Part shown: positions 7,056-14,265 of the stretch, in pieces
Numbering within the stretch: the stretch's first letter is position 1
How the letters are laid out: each line of letters opens with the position of its first letter
DNA from: an uncultured Bacteroidales bacterium
Lineage (GTDB): Bacteria; Bacteroidota; Bacteroidia; Bacteroidales; Paludibacteraceae
Direction of reading: 5' to 3'
Assembly (NCBI GenBank): GCA_946186915.1
Contig: CAMHOY010000012.1
Coordinates: 1 to 64,000 of the forward strand
DNA length: 64,000 nt
Notes under the pieces: generated by a model
Told to the model about the DNA's origin: nothing
The model's database searches: none
Seen by the model: the letters and a program-made list of their open reading frames with translations, nothing else
Program-made: the position numbers and the translations under genes

Positions 7056-8978
7056 ATGCAAATAGCAAAGTTAGTATTATATAAAGATAGTCGGCACGTA
7101 CGCGAAGTCCCTTTCCGTAGAAGGGGCGTGAATATTATAGTAGGCGATAGCAAGACTGGTAAAAGTGCTTTGATTGCTATTGTAGATTATTGTTTAGCAA
7201 GCGATGAATGTGATGTGGCAGCCGGAGTTATTCGCGAGAATGTGTATTGGTTTGCTATCGTTGTGGATTTCGGGAACGACAAATACATGTTAGCCCGAAT
7301 GAATCCTGATTGCAGAAACGTATCAACAATCTCTGAGATGTATCTTACTAAGGTGGATGGTAATAGTCTCCCATCGTTTGATGATATTTATGCCAATACC
7401 AATGTAGATACAGTTAGACAGTTCCTTGCAGCAAAAATAGGTTTGCCGGAGAATGCGCAGATTGTTGATGATGGTGGAACCCGCAAGCCACTACCGGTTA
7501 CGTTTATGCATAGTAGACAGTTTTGTTATCAGCCTCAGTCTTTAATTGCCGATAAAGACCTGATTTTCTATCATACATATAAAACATTTGCACTCCAGGC
7601 ACTAAAAGATGCAATTCCTTATTTATTTGGAGCAGTTAGAGAAGATGTACTACTAATTGAACGTCAAATTAAGGAACTTCAAAAAGAACATAGGAGACTG
7701 AAAGCCGCTAAGAATGAACAAGAAGAAATGTTACGTGGGCAAAACTCATTATCAGAATCGTTACTTGAAGAAGCAAAGGCAGTAGGTTTGGTCCAGTTGA
7801 GTCGTTTGAATACCACATCAAATCTTATAGAACTTTTACAGGAAGTAGTGAATTGGGAGCCTACTCCAATAAATGCACAGAATATTACAAATGTTGATAG
7901 TGAACTTCAGCAATTAGTAAGTACAAGGCTACAATACATGGATCAACTTGGTGACGTTCAAGAAAAGATATCAATGGCTAAGCGTTATGGCGATGAAGGA
8001 AAATTATATTCGACAGAGTTAAAGGAACAGCATATACGGCTTAAGAGTATAGAGTTACTTCCGAACGAAGTTCATCGCAATTGTCCGCTATGTCATCAAG
8101 CCCTTACAGACGAGGTGCCAAAAGTTAGAGAGATATATTCTTCGTTCGAAAAGATTTCCGCAGCGCTTGAAGAATCTCAGCAGCAAACATTGAGAAACCA
8201 GAAATATATAGCAAATCTAATAGCAGAAGAATCGGCAATAAAGTCTAAAATAGCAGAGGTGGAATCCTCTATTCATGCCCTTTATCAAAGAATTGATGAT
8301 GCTAGAAAATTGAGAGATTTGAATGTGCAGCGGGGCAAAGTAATAGGGCGAATTTCGTTGTTTTTAGAGAAGCTCCAATTAAATGATAATAATCTATTGG
8401 ATAGCAGGATAAGAGATTTAGAAGAACAAATAGAATCGCTACAAGCAAAAATTAGTAAAAGCACTAAAGAGGAACTGATGACTTCCAAGACAGCAGTTAT
8501 TAATTCCTTTATGAATCTGGATTGGAAACATTCTTTGGATCTAGAAGATGAGGAAGCTATTATAAGTTTTGATCCAAAACGCTTGCAGATTTATTCAATA
8601 TCACACGATGAAAGGTATGTGCCGCTGAACCAAATGGGCAGCGGAGCCAATTGGGTGGGGTATCACCTCCTAATTCACTTTGCTTTACATAAGTTCTTTG
8701 TTAAAAATAATCGCCCTGTACCGCAATTCTTGATGTTGGACCAGCCCAGTCAGATTTATTTTCCATCAGAAGGTGGCGCTTGCAAAGATATTGAGGCTGC
8801 GAAGAGAATGTTCCATTTCATTATAGAGAAAGCAAATGAGATAGGTATCCAAGTGATATTAACAGAGCATGCGGATCTTCCAGAAGCAGAATTCCAAAAT
8901 AACGTCATAGAAAGGTGGAATAATGGAGATAAACTGATTCCAGAAGAATGGTACAATCATGAAGGGAGCATGGAATAG
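7056..8978 (+). CDS. ABC-3C system SMC/RecF-like ATPase with zinc hook
   Basis: The 640-residue ATPase has Walker A GDSKTGKS at residues 30-37 and a Walker B region FLMLDQPSQIYFP near 557-570. Long charged coiled-coil arms (about 190-330 and 360-480) flank a CPLC motif near 343-346, a Rad50-like zinc hook. This is the layout of ABC-3C ATPases. It begins directly after the middle-component gene and closes the operon. The signature SGANWVGYHL near 528 resembles the ABC signature helix. Confidence 0.85.
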   Translation: MQIAKLVLYKDSRHVREVPFRRRGVNIIVGDSKTGKSALIAIVDYCLASDECDVAAGVIRENVYWFAIVVDFGNDKYMLARMNPDCRNVSTISEMYLTKVDGNSLPSFDDIYANTNVDTVRQFLAAKIGLPENAQIVDDGGTRKPLPVTFMHSRQFCYQPQSLIADKDLIFYHTYKTFALQALKDAIPYLFGAVREDVLLIERQIKELQKEHRRLKAAKNEQEEMLRGQNSLSESLLEEAKAVGLVQLSRLNTTSNLIELLQEVVNWEPTPINAQNITNVDSELQQLVSTRLQYMDQLGDVQEKISMAKRYGDEGKLYSTELKEQHIRLKSIELLPNEVHRNCPLCHQALTDEVPKVREIYSSFEKISAALEESQQQTLRNQKYIANLIAEESAIKSKIAEVESSIHALYQRIDDARKLRDLNVQRGKVIGRISLFLEKLQLNDNNLLDSRIRDLEEQIESLQAKISKSTKEELMTSKTAVINSFMNLDWKHSLDLEDEEAIISFDPKRLQIYSISHDERYVPLNQMGSGANWVGYHLLIHFALHKFFVKNNRPVPQFLMLDQPSQIYFPSEGGACKDIEAAKRMFHFIIEKANEIGIQVILTEHADLPEAEFQNNVIERWNNGDKLIPEEWYNHEGSME

Positions 8979-9011
8979 TTTGAATATTTGTGAAATAATA
9001 AATTGAAGAAT

Positions 9012-9195
9012 ATGGAAGTAAGAGTATGGTTAGCTTATGACGATTCGGTTAATGATAGAGGATGATACGATTAAAAAAATCATTGATAACGCTGAATGCT
9101 GGCGACTTTTGTGATTCGTATCATTCGAGAAATATGCGGATGATCTATCGGGAGAAGTAAGATCGAGAAGGATGCTAGAAAGAATAATATTATAA
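9012..9195 (+). pseudogene. Decayed small gene after the ABC-3C operon
   Basis: An ATG at 9012 opens MEVRVWLAYDDSVNDRG before a stop. Sense in another frame continues as DDTIKKIIDNAECWRLL, an in-frame TGA, then FEKYADDLSGEVRS to a stop at 9193-9195. One frameshift plus one nonsense codon would join the pieces. The start resembles small Bacteroidales proteins beginning with VWLAYD. The rest of the gap 8979-9410 has no other gene that I can support. Confidence 0.35.
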
Positions 9196-9410
9196 TGAGC
9201 CCACTCCATTCCATAATACCTGTGGCAAGGAAGGAAGTCGGTTCTTGTAAGATAGATAACTCCTAATCTAATGATAAACAATAAAAATTAACCCCTCAAC
9301 ATACATCTTGTTTCTCCGAACTGTACGCGGGCACTCGGCTTATAACGTGTATCGATCAATCCGGAATATAGAGAATTAGAATAAAGGACGGGAAAATTGT
9401 GCAACTTAGT

Positions 9411-9440
9411 TAGCCTCGGCTTTGCCGGGGCTTTTTTGTT
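9411..9440 (+). terminator. Intrinsic terminator; right copy of the 30-bp direct repeat
   Basis: Identical over 30 bases to 152-181, including the GCCTCGGC/GCCGGGGC stem and T-run, while the flanks differ. It could be the terminator of the ABC-3C operon and also the right boundary of an inserted island. Confidence 0.75.
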
Positions 9441-9444
9441 ACAT

Positions 9445-9471
9445 AAAAAAAGCGGCCCCGAAGGGTCGCCC
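9445..9471 (-). terminator. Terminator of the minus-strand gene cluster
   Basis: Read on the minus strand, GCGACCC-TTCG-GGGCCGC is followed by a run of seven T. It lies 40 bases past the stop of the gene at 9511-9894 and faces the terminator at 9411-9440. Confidence 0.65.
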
Positions 9472-9472
9472 T

Positions 9473-9513
9473 TTCTCACTAATGCACTAATTCACTAATT
9501 CATTAATTCATTA
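9473..9513 (-). repeat. Tandem ATTAGTGA-type run at the 3' end of the MAK gene
   Basis: Five near-copies of AATTAGTGA/AATTAATGA (minus-strand reading) start inside the TAA stop codon of the gene at 9511. The orientation matches the transcribed strand, as in the other spacer repeats. Confidence 0.7.
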
Positions 9514-9894
9514 GTTGCCGTGCTCAGCATCGTACTCGTCTCCGCAGACTTTCCACAGATACTTCGTCAAGGTCTTGCAACCTCCGGCGGTGTCACGCTG
9601 CGCGAGGAACGCGGCGTTGTCCTGGTTGATTTGCATGAGGTCTTTACGACGCAATGCCACTGCCTTGCTTACCGCATTGAAGCGTGCTCGGATGAGCAAC
9701 TCCTTTGCCGACGGGTCGGTAGAGCGCTCCACCTTGCGGCGGATATACACGCGGTTACAGTTGTTGCTCGTGGTAGCCGCTACGCGGTGGGTTCCAAGGA
9801 GCATTTTGGTACAAGAGTGCTGACCGCTCTTGCTCGGTTTGGCGAGTGCTCCGGATACAGAGTCGATACCGGCACTCCAGTTTACTTTTGCCAT
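9511..9894 (-). CDS. Small MAK-family protein, function unknown (copy 1)
   Basis: The 127-residue product begins MAKVNWSAGIDSVSG and continues with VYIRRKVERSTDPSAKE and a Lys/Arg/Ala-rich helix. It shares the start (MAKVxxxxGIDSVxGxL) and a later P-S-A-x-E...R..F motif with the gene at 10932-11192, and more weakly with 10481-10798, so these are paralogues. The pattern MAK-x-G-x-YxRR-NP-helix recalls Bacteroidetes small-protein families of mobile elements, but I cannot name it. It is basic and has no signal peptide or membrane segment. An upstream motif TTATTAACCT (minus strand, about 12 bases before the start) is shared with the gene ending at 10798. Confidence 0.6.
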   Translation of the reverse strand: MAKVNWSAGIDSVSGALAKPSKSGQHSCTKMLLGTHRVAATTSNNCNRVYIRRKVERSTDPSAKELLIRARFNAVSKAVALRRKDLMQINQDNAAFLAQRDTAGGCKTLTKYLWKVCGDEYDAEHGN

Positions 9895-9982
9895 AGTTAA
9901 TAAGATTTTTAAAGGTTAATAAAAATGTTTATTGGAGCTCCGCTCCGTTTATTGCCTTCGAGTGTGTATTGTTTTAGTAAAT

Positions 9983-10385
9983 CAAAAACGCGGCGGTACT
10001 TTGTTTATTGTGCCGGATTGTATCCGGCTTCCTCTCCCCCTTCAGGGGGCTGGGGGCTCTCATCTTTCCCTTCTCGCGCATCATTGTGCGAGCTTCTCCC
10101 CCTTCAGGGGGCCTGGGGGGCTCTCATCTTTCCCTTCTGTCACATCATTGTGACAGCTTCTCCCCCTCAGGGGGCTGGGGGCTCCGTTCATCCGTTCATC
10201 CGTTCATCCGTTCATCCATTAACCCTTTCACTCGTTCATCCGTTAACCCGTTCATTCATTTTTGAAAGTGAGTGCAACGAACGATTTTTTGTAAGGGCTC
10301 CGCCCGCATTTTTGTAAGCAGCCTACTAAACGAGTAAAATATTTTTTATGTTTTTTTTCCCCCTTAGTCAGGCTGCGCGTTTTTG
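9983..10385. repeat. Hairpin-rich non-coding element X, 9-bp terminal inverted repeats
   Basis: The ends are CAAAAACGC (9983-9991) and GCGTTTTTG (10377-10385), a perfect inverted repeat. The right core (10259-10389) aligns with the element at 18763-18989: TTTTTGAAAGTGA, CGATTTTTTGTAAGG, a small hairpin (GGGC/GCCC here, GGATT/AATCC there), CCGCATTTTTGTAAGCA, a closing stem (GCAGCCT/AGGCTGC here, GCATT/AATGC there) and GCGTTTTTGRTTA. The left part has been invaded by tandem palindromic units and a TTCATCCG run. There is no supported coding sequence. The remaining gap to 10480 holds only small hairpins such as GTGCCGAAGGCAC. Confidence 0.6.
10030..10183. repeat. Tandem palindromic units of about 63 bp (2.5 copies)
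   Basis: Each unit has a G/C block (CTTCTCCCCCTTCAGGGGGC), the linker CTCTCATCTTTCCCTT and a hairpin. The hairpin is CTCGCGCA-TCAT-TGTGCGAG in unit 1 (10073-10092) and CTGTCACA-TCAT-TGTGACAG in unit 2 (10137-10156). The loop is constant and the arms change on both sides. The third unit is truncated and runs into repeated TTCATCCG. The same unit recurs at 12537-12650. Confidence 0.75.
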
Positions 10386-10480
10386 GTTACCTCTAAACAG
10401 CGAAGCGATAAACGCGACCTTTGGTTGCAATACACGTGCCGAAGGCACACTAAACTTGCGCTTGCGCAATTTTTTCGCAA

Positions 10481-10798
10481 TTAGTCAAAATCCGGCTTTA
10501 CGTACTTCTGCGCTACGGTGTAGGCGAAGAGTGAGGTGTACTTCGATTGCGCTTCGAAGCCTGCCTCGAGGGTAGCGCGTTCGGTGGGATCCGCGAGGGC
10601 GGTCTTGGCTGCTTGCGCAGCGGCTTTCAGCGCGTTCTGCGCCAGGATGTTCTTGGCGTGCTTTGCCTTGGAGGGGTTCAGCAGGTCGACACCGAGTTGC
10701 TCTTTCTTGCACGTGCAACGCTTGAAGTAGAGCGACTCCGACTTGTTGAATTTTCCCATCACGCGGGCAAACATGCCGTGTAAGGTAATCTTAGCCAT
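10481..10798 (-). CDS. Small MAK-family protein, function unknown (copy 2)
   Basis: The 105-residue product starts MAKITLHGMFARVMGKF at 10798; an upstream extension of 41 codons is open but crosses the cruciform at 10840-10923, so the MAK start was chosen. It has Cys-rich YFKRCTCKK, an NPSKAKHAKN motif and an Ala-rich helix. It aligns loosely with the genes at 9511 and 10932 (MAK start, G-K/A-L, basic patch, N-P-S, helix). Function unknown. The Ala/Lys-rich C-terminal half and lack of catalytic motifs suggest a structural or nucleic-acid-associated role, but this is a guess. Confidence 0.55.
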   Translation of the reverse strand: MAKITLHGMFARVMGKFNKSESLYFKRCTCKKEQLGVDLLNPSKAKHAKNILAQNALKAAAQAAKTALADPTERATLEAGFEAQSKYTSLFAYTVAQKYVKPDFD

Positions 10799-10839
10799 AG
10801 GATTAGTGGATTTTGAGGTTAATAATTTTTTTGAGCGAA

Positions 10840-10923
10840 GTATGTACTCACGAGGGGGCCTCTCGAGCGGATGGGCCCGCGAGAGTCGTAGGCATGGGGC
10901 CGGTACCCCGAGGAGTAGCATAC
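10840..10923. other. Three-arm cruciform-forming sequence
   Basis: The outer stem GTATGTACTC (10840-10849) pairs with GAGTAGCATAC (10913-10923) with one bulge. Inside are CTCTCG/CGAGAG (10860-10885) and GGGG-CCGGTA-CCCC (10896-10909). It lies 8 bases past the stop of the gene at 10932. It could be a terminator-like RNA fold or a recombination site; no U-run follows. Confidence 0.5.
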
Positions 10924-10931
10924 TGAGCGAC

Positions 10932-11192
10932 TTAGTTAAACGGCAGTTCCAACTGCCCTTTCATTGTGCGTTCTAAAAACGCTAAGTGTTTCTGTCTGCC
11001 GAAGGTCTCGGCGAAGACGATACGGGTCTGTGCTTCGGCGGCGGAGGGAGTGTGACCGGAGCGGTCGGGACGGGCTTGGACGATATGCATCACGCCGTTC
11101 TTGGACGGATAGCGGCGGATATAGAAAGGGTCTGTTCCCATCAGAATCCCGCGTACCGAATCAATGCCCGGGTCAAACTCTACCTTTGCCAT
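10932..11192 (-). CDS. Small MAK-family protein, function unknown (copy 3)
   Basis: An 86-residue protein starting MAKVEFDPGIDSVRGIL and continuing GTDPFYIRRYPSKNG, then PSAAEAQTRIVFAE. It is clearly related to the 127-residue protein at 9511-9894 (same GIDSV-G start and the same P-S-A-x-E...R..F block) but lacks about 40 internal residues. It is separated from the lipoprotein-like gene upstream by only 11 bases, so these two are probably co-transcribed. No known domain is recognised. Confidence 0.55.
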   Translation of the reverse strand: MAKVEFDPGIDSVRGILMGTDPFYIRRYPSKNGVMHIVQARPDRSGHTPSAAEAQTRIVFAETFGRQKHLAFLERTMKGQLELPFN

Positions 11193-11203
11193 AAAGATGA
11201 TTG

Positions 11204-11404
11204 TTAGAGCTTACGCGACGCATCGTAACTCTCGGTCGTCTTCGTCTGAATCATGACTGAGGTGTCGCCGCGCTGATAGTACTCGGATTTGTTCGTGATG
11301 GTCCGAACCACATTGCAGGACGTCAGTCCCAGCCCGATCGCGACACATGTCACGATAGCCGTCGCGAGGGTCGCGCAAATTTTGTAAATCTGGTTTTTGG
11401 TCAT
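11204..11404 (-). CDS. Small lipoprotein-like membrane protein
   Basis: The 66-residue product has a basic N-terminus, a hydrophobic segment (IYKICATLATAIVTCVAIGL) and a lipobox-like LTSC at residues 27-30, followed by NVVRTITNKSEYYQRGDTSV. The Cys could be acylated by signal peptidase II processing. Similar tiny VxR...YYQRGDTSV proteins are seen in Bacteroidales accessory regions; the role is unknown. Confidence 0.5.
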   Translation of the reverse strand: MTKNQIYKICATLATAIVTCVAIGLGLTSCNVVRTITNKSEYYQRGDTSVMIQTKTTESYDASRKL

Positions 11405-11526
11405 AATGGTTGTTTTTTGAGTTTATTTATTGGAGCGGTATCGTTCTTGCGATTCATTTGACGAACACGATGGACAATATATACATGGTCTTGAAAGTTG
11501 TCAGTCTTTGTCAGACTATTCCGTGT

Positions 11527-11558
11527 AAAAAAAATGAAGGCGACCGAATTTGGTCGCC
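11527..11558 (-). terminator. Terminator of the 11568-12030 gene pair
   Basis: A perfect 7-bp stem GGCGACC/GGTCGCC with a 6-base loop is followed, on the minus strand, by TTCATTTTTTTT. It starts 10 bases past the stop at 11568. Confidence 0.8.
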
Positions 11559-11567
11559 ATTCACTTC

Positions 11568-11870
11568 TTACATATCGGTCACTTCGAGCCGTATCTCTTC
11601 GCGGGTGGATTGAATCACTTGCAGGTATGTTTCCACGCTTCTTCTAGTCGCTCTGTCGGGCCATAGCCAGCGGGTACGTTTCCCTTGCAACCATATTCCG
11701 GAGCGGGGGATGGACACCCGGTAGATGAGTTCAAGCGGTACTTCGTCTAATGGAATATAAACCTCTGCCAGTTTTTTATCACCAAAAATATGGTTTGTTT
11801 CTATCAGTACGGCATGTACGCCGTAGCGCGTCTCACGCGTCTTAATTAGGGTCAATAACATAGTGTTCAC
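11568..11870 (-). CDS. Hypothetical protein, 100 residues
   Basis: It begins MNTMLLTLIKTRETRYGVHAVL and contains a basic C-terminal half (GKRTRWLWPDRATRRSVETY). It overlaps the upstream helix-turn-helix gene by 29 bases and is followed by a good terminator, so the two form a short operon. No domain is recognised. A DNA-associated or regulatory partner role would fit the neighbour but is inference. Confidence 0.45.
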   Translation of the reverse strand: MNTMLLTLIKTRETRYGVHAVLIETNHIFGDKKLAEVYIPLDEVPLELIYRVSIPRSGIWLQGKRTRWLWPDRATRRSVETYLQVIQSTREEIRLEVTDM

Positions 11871-12030
11871 AAATGATTTTTACGAGTTTGCCGGGCAGTT
11901 TTTGCTGTTTGGAAGTAAGATGGAAGTGCGCTAATTGCTGTTTCATATACGGCTCTTTGAGCCATCTCATCAGCGTTCTCGTACTCACTCCTGCAGCCGC
12001 TGCCAATTCGGATTTAAACATTGCTCTCAT
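11842..12030 (-). CDS. Small helix-turn-helix protein
   Basis: The 62-residue product reads KSELAAAAGVSTRTLMRWLKE at residues 6-26, a clear helix-turn-helix of the kind in DUF4248-like and excisionase-like Bacteroidales proteins. The remainder is short and basic. It is probably a DNA-binding regulator of the mobile region. Start ATG at 12030. Confidence 0.6.
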   Translation of the reverse strand: MRAMFKSELAAAAGVSTRTLMRWLKEPYMKQQLAHFHLTSKQQKLPGKLVKIICEHYVIDPN

Positions 12031-12158
12031 AAGCTTTTTCTCTGTTTATTATTAGGGTCCCCGAAAATTTTAATTTTTGGGGAGAGCGGAGGCATCGGTC
12101 GCCCGTCGATTTAACGGAGTGGTATCGACCTTTGCGAACCGATTGCCGAACGCGATTA

Positions 12159-12497
12159 TCACGGGACCATCTTCCGAGAACATCCCGACAACGTCTTGAC
12201 ATACACCACCTTCTGCCCCGTCGGATTCTCCATCTTCCACCCGTCGCGTTCCTCCGTCGTGCCATACCGCGCGTAATAGTCGGCATAACTTAGCGTCTGT
12301 TGTCGCGGTTCACGAAAATCCTGTACGAAGAAGTATGGGTTCCTGTTTTTTGGAGGGTGCTGTTGCTGCAACCATTCAATCATGGCTTGGCGGGATTTCT
12401 CGCTCTTTTTCTGCCATTCTCTCCAGGTCGCACTGCGCCGGTTATTAAACTGCTCGTCCGGGCTGAATAACTCCCAGAATAAATCAAAATCTTCCAT
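12159..12497 (-). CDS. Hypothetical protein, replication-region type
   Basis: The 112-residue product is acidic-aromatic at its start (MEDFDLFWELFSPDEQFNNR) and has WREWQKKSEKSRQAMIEWL followed by NRNPYFFVQDF and YYARYGTTEERDGWKM. Short F-x-x-F-W starts followed by a W-x-x-L-Q...P-x-K-N-P-Y-x-F-x-x-D-F block are common beside replication genes of Bacteroidetes mobile elements. No enzyme motif is seen and the function is unknown. An arginine-rich frame overlapping its 5' side on the same strand is not credible. Confidence 0.5.
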   Translation of the reverse strand: MEDFDLFWELFSPDEQFNNRRSATWREWQKKSEKSRQAMIEWLQQQHPPKNRNPYFFVQDFREPRQQTLSYADYYARYGTTEERDGWKMENPTGQKVVYVKTLSGCSRKMVP

Positions 12498-12536
12498 ATT
12501 TTTTTTCTTTTTTTGAGTCCGCTGTCCGTCCCTCAG

Positions 12537-12650
12537 GGGCCTCCCTCCCCCTCAAGGGGGCGGGGAGCTCTCATCTTTCCCTTCTGTCACATTATTGTGA
12601 CAGCTTCTCCTCATTCAGGGGGTCGGGGGGCTTCTCCCTTTGCGCGAGCC
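12537..12650. repeat. Second locus of the 63-bp palindromic unit
   Basis: Nearly the same blocks as at 10030-10183: CCTCCCCCTCAAGGGGGCGG, CTCTCATCTTTCCCTT, the hairpin CTGTCACA-TTAT-TGTGACAG (12584-12603) and a further G/C block followed by CTTCTCC. The loop differs by one base from the copy at 10137. The rest of the gap 12651-12755 is T-rich with no gene. Confidence 0.7.
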
Positions 12651-12755
12651 CCTAAGATACTAGGATCATAGGACCCTTGTCTGGACGGACTGAAAGGACG
12701 GACAGACCTTTTTTTATTTTTTTTCTTTTGTTACTTTTCTTTTTTCGGACACTGC

Positions 12756-13004
12756 CTAATTTTTAGGCCGAATGAGCGACTGATAGCGCTGGTGACTATC
12801 GACATACTCATCTACAGTCTCCTTGGAAGCATCGAGCAAGTCGATGTAACTCATCACAAGCCATGCAAAAGAGTTTGCAACTTCTTGTTCTTCTTCCTTA
12901 CCATGGCCTTCCGGGTAACCGCAGAACGCATGTTCTGCAAGATCACGAATTGCCATAAGAGCACGATATTCGTCCTCACCTAAGATATAATCTTCATTTT
13001 CCAT
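12756..13004 (-). CDS. Hypothetical acidic protein, 82 residues
   Basis: Start chosen at the ATG at 13004 (MENEDYILGEDEYRALMAIR); an in-frame ATG at 13016 is possible, while the longer frame upstream runs into the structured element at 13031 and is not used. The protein is acidic and helical (DLAEHAFCGYPEGHGKEEEQEVANSF...). No domain is recognised. Confidence 0.5.
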   Translation of the reverse strand: MENEDYILGEDEYRALMAIRDLAEHAFCGYPEGHGKEEEQEVANSFAWLVMSYIDLLDASKETVDEYVDSHQRYQSLIRPKN

Positions 13005-13030
13005 AATGATAAACATTTTTGTTATTTTCT

Positions 13031-13361
13031 CCATTGATAGAAGTCCCCGTTTTCGATCGTTTTCCAGATTTTTAACGGACAAAGACGAAAGCATCTGGCA
13101 GGTACTCTGCGAGTGGAAGTGATTAGTAGATCGTCTGGGAGACTCGCTCACAAGCGAACTAATAAGCATTTACGCTCAAGGGCGTGTAGCCCTGGATGTC
13201 AAGTCGTTGTCTGTAAAAGATGTTTTCTTATGGAGAAGCCAATTGACTTTTGGCTTCGAACGGCAGGAGCAGCGGGGGAGCGTTGCTCCAACCAGACCCA
13301 TCGGGCGACGTTTTCCATTATAGCAAAGCGGATACTATAAAAAATCCACTTCTATCAATGG
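13031..13361. repeat. Hairpin-rich non-coding element A with 14-bp terminal inverted repeats
   Basis: CCATTGATAGAAGT (13031-13044) and ACTTCTATCAATGG (13348-13361) are a perfect inverted repeat closing a 331-bp block without a supported gene. Inside, ATTAGT...ACTAAT encloses GTCTGGGAGACTCGCTCACA, which matches GTCTGGGAACTTGCTCACAA of the element at 18289-18738, where the enclosing stem is CTGCTAT/ATAGCAG. A similar internal loop with a different but paired stem suggests a conserved structured RNA or DNA. Confidence 0.6.
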
Positions 13362-13382
13362 TATTTTTAATATTTTTGTTTT

Positions 13383-13793
13383 TTACGCCATGAGGGCGAC
13401 GGTGAAGCCATACTTGATAGACTCGGAATCGGGATGCGCATTCGCCAGTTTCTCCGCCGTACGCTTCACATCCGCCCGCATATCCTTGAGCTGGTCGTTG
13501 ATACGCCGCTGCAGGTCGAGTTGCTGCACGTAGATCGCATGATTCGGGTCGGATGTTACAGCCGGGTTGGTGTTCTGTTCCCAAGTGTAGGTTCTTGGCC
13601 GCTGCACGCGAATCTGGAAACCATGGTAAGGAATGATTCCCTTGAACATACGCGGCAACCCGCGCTGACGAATCAGTTCCTGCACTGCTTCTTCTACCTT
13701 CGGACGAAGGGCTTTGATTGTTTCTTCACTCTCGTTAACACTCAGCATCGCCGAGTACATTTGGTCAATGACCGATAAATCAATTTTTGCCAT
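13383..13793 (-). CDS. Hypothetical MAK-start protein, 136 residues
   Basis: The start is the ATG at 13793 (MAKIDLSVIDQMYSAMLSV); the upstream extension is unsupported. It has a helical N-terminal half (SEETIKALRPKVEEAVQELI), a basic loop (FQIRVQRPRTYTWEQNTNP) and a helical C-terminal half ending YGFTVALMA. It shares only the MAK start and size class with the paralogues at 9511, 10481 and 10932. Function unknown; it is on the same strand as the rest of the small-gene cluster. Confidence 0.5.
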   Translation of the reverse strand: MAKIDLSVIDQMYSAMLSVNESEETIKALRPKVEEAVQELIRQRGLPRMFKGIIPYHGFQIRVQRPRTYTWEQNTNPAVTSDPNHAIYVQQLDLQRRINDQLKDMRADVKRTAEKLANAHPDSESIKYGFTVALMA

Positions 13794-13989
13794 AATGATT
13801 AAAAGTTTGGTGCTTGGCTTGTATGCGAGTGGCCACTCTTTGCACGTGCGGACACACAAACTTTCGCAGGTTAATGTAAAACTCACCGCCACTCGTTTCT
13901 TAACAGCAAAGGAGCTGCTTTTTTCGAATGGCGGTGCAAAAGTACGGTGATTTTTGCTAATCAAAGGATGGTGTTCATCCTTCGTTTTG

Positions 13990-14178
13990 TTAAATTTTTC
14001 TACTGCGTGCATGCATCGCGCGGAGAACAATTTGTTTGATGGTCGCGTCCGACAGATAGAATTCATTCTCCATTTGCTCATAGATCAGTTGATACGGTTT
14101 TCCGGAAACGATAAGTTCGTTAAAACGCGCAAAGATGGCGGCATCTCTGCGTTTCTTCAATTCCAAGTCTCTTTTCAT
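13990..14178 (-). CDS. Small helix-turn-helix-like protein
   Basis: The 62-residue product starts at the ATG at 14178 (MKRDLELKKRRDAAIFARFN). It is basic and ends with YLSDATIKQIVLRAMHARSR, which resembles a recognition helix. Similar proteins starting MKRDLELKK are common in Bacteroidales accessory DNA. It is the most upstream gene of the minus-strand cluster. A regulatory role is inferred from the fold pattern only. Confidence 0.5.
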   Translation of the reverse strand: MKRDLELKKRRDAAIFARFNELIVSGKPYQLIYEQMENEFYLSDATIKQIVLRAMHARSRKI

Positions 14179-14265
14179 TGTGGTTAACAATTTGATTGTT
14201 GAACATAAAAAATCCGGCATTGCGAGCCGGATATGCATAAAATGGACGCAAAATTACTTAATTTC

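Noticed and set aside
10800..10945. Integron attC site at the end of a cassette-like small gene
   Set aside because: GTTTAAC near the stop matches an R'' core by chance, but no matching GTTRRRY core exists on the other side of the cruciform, and no integrase is present.
12014..12286. Arginine-rich 90-codon frame
   Set aside because: It overlaps two better genes on the same strand and has biased, low-complexity composition typical of a shadow frame.
9440..14180. Complete prophage
   Set aside because: No capsid, portal, terminase, integrase or lysis gene can be identified; only small genes of unknown function remain.
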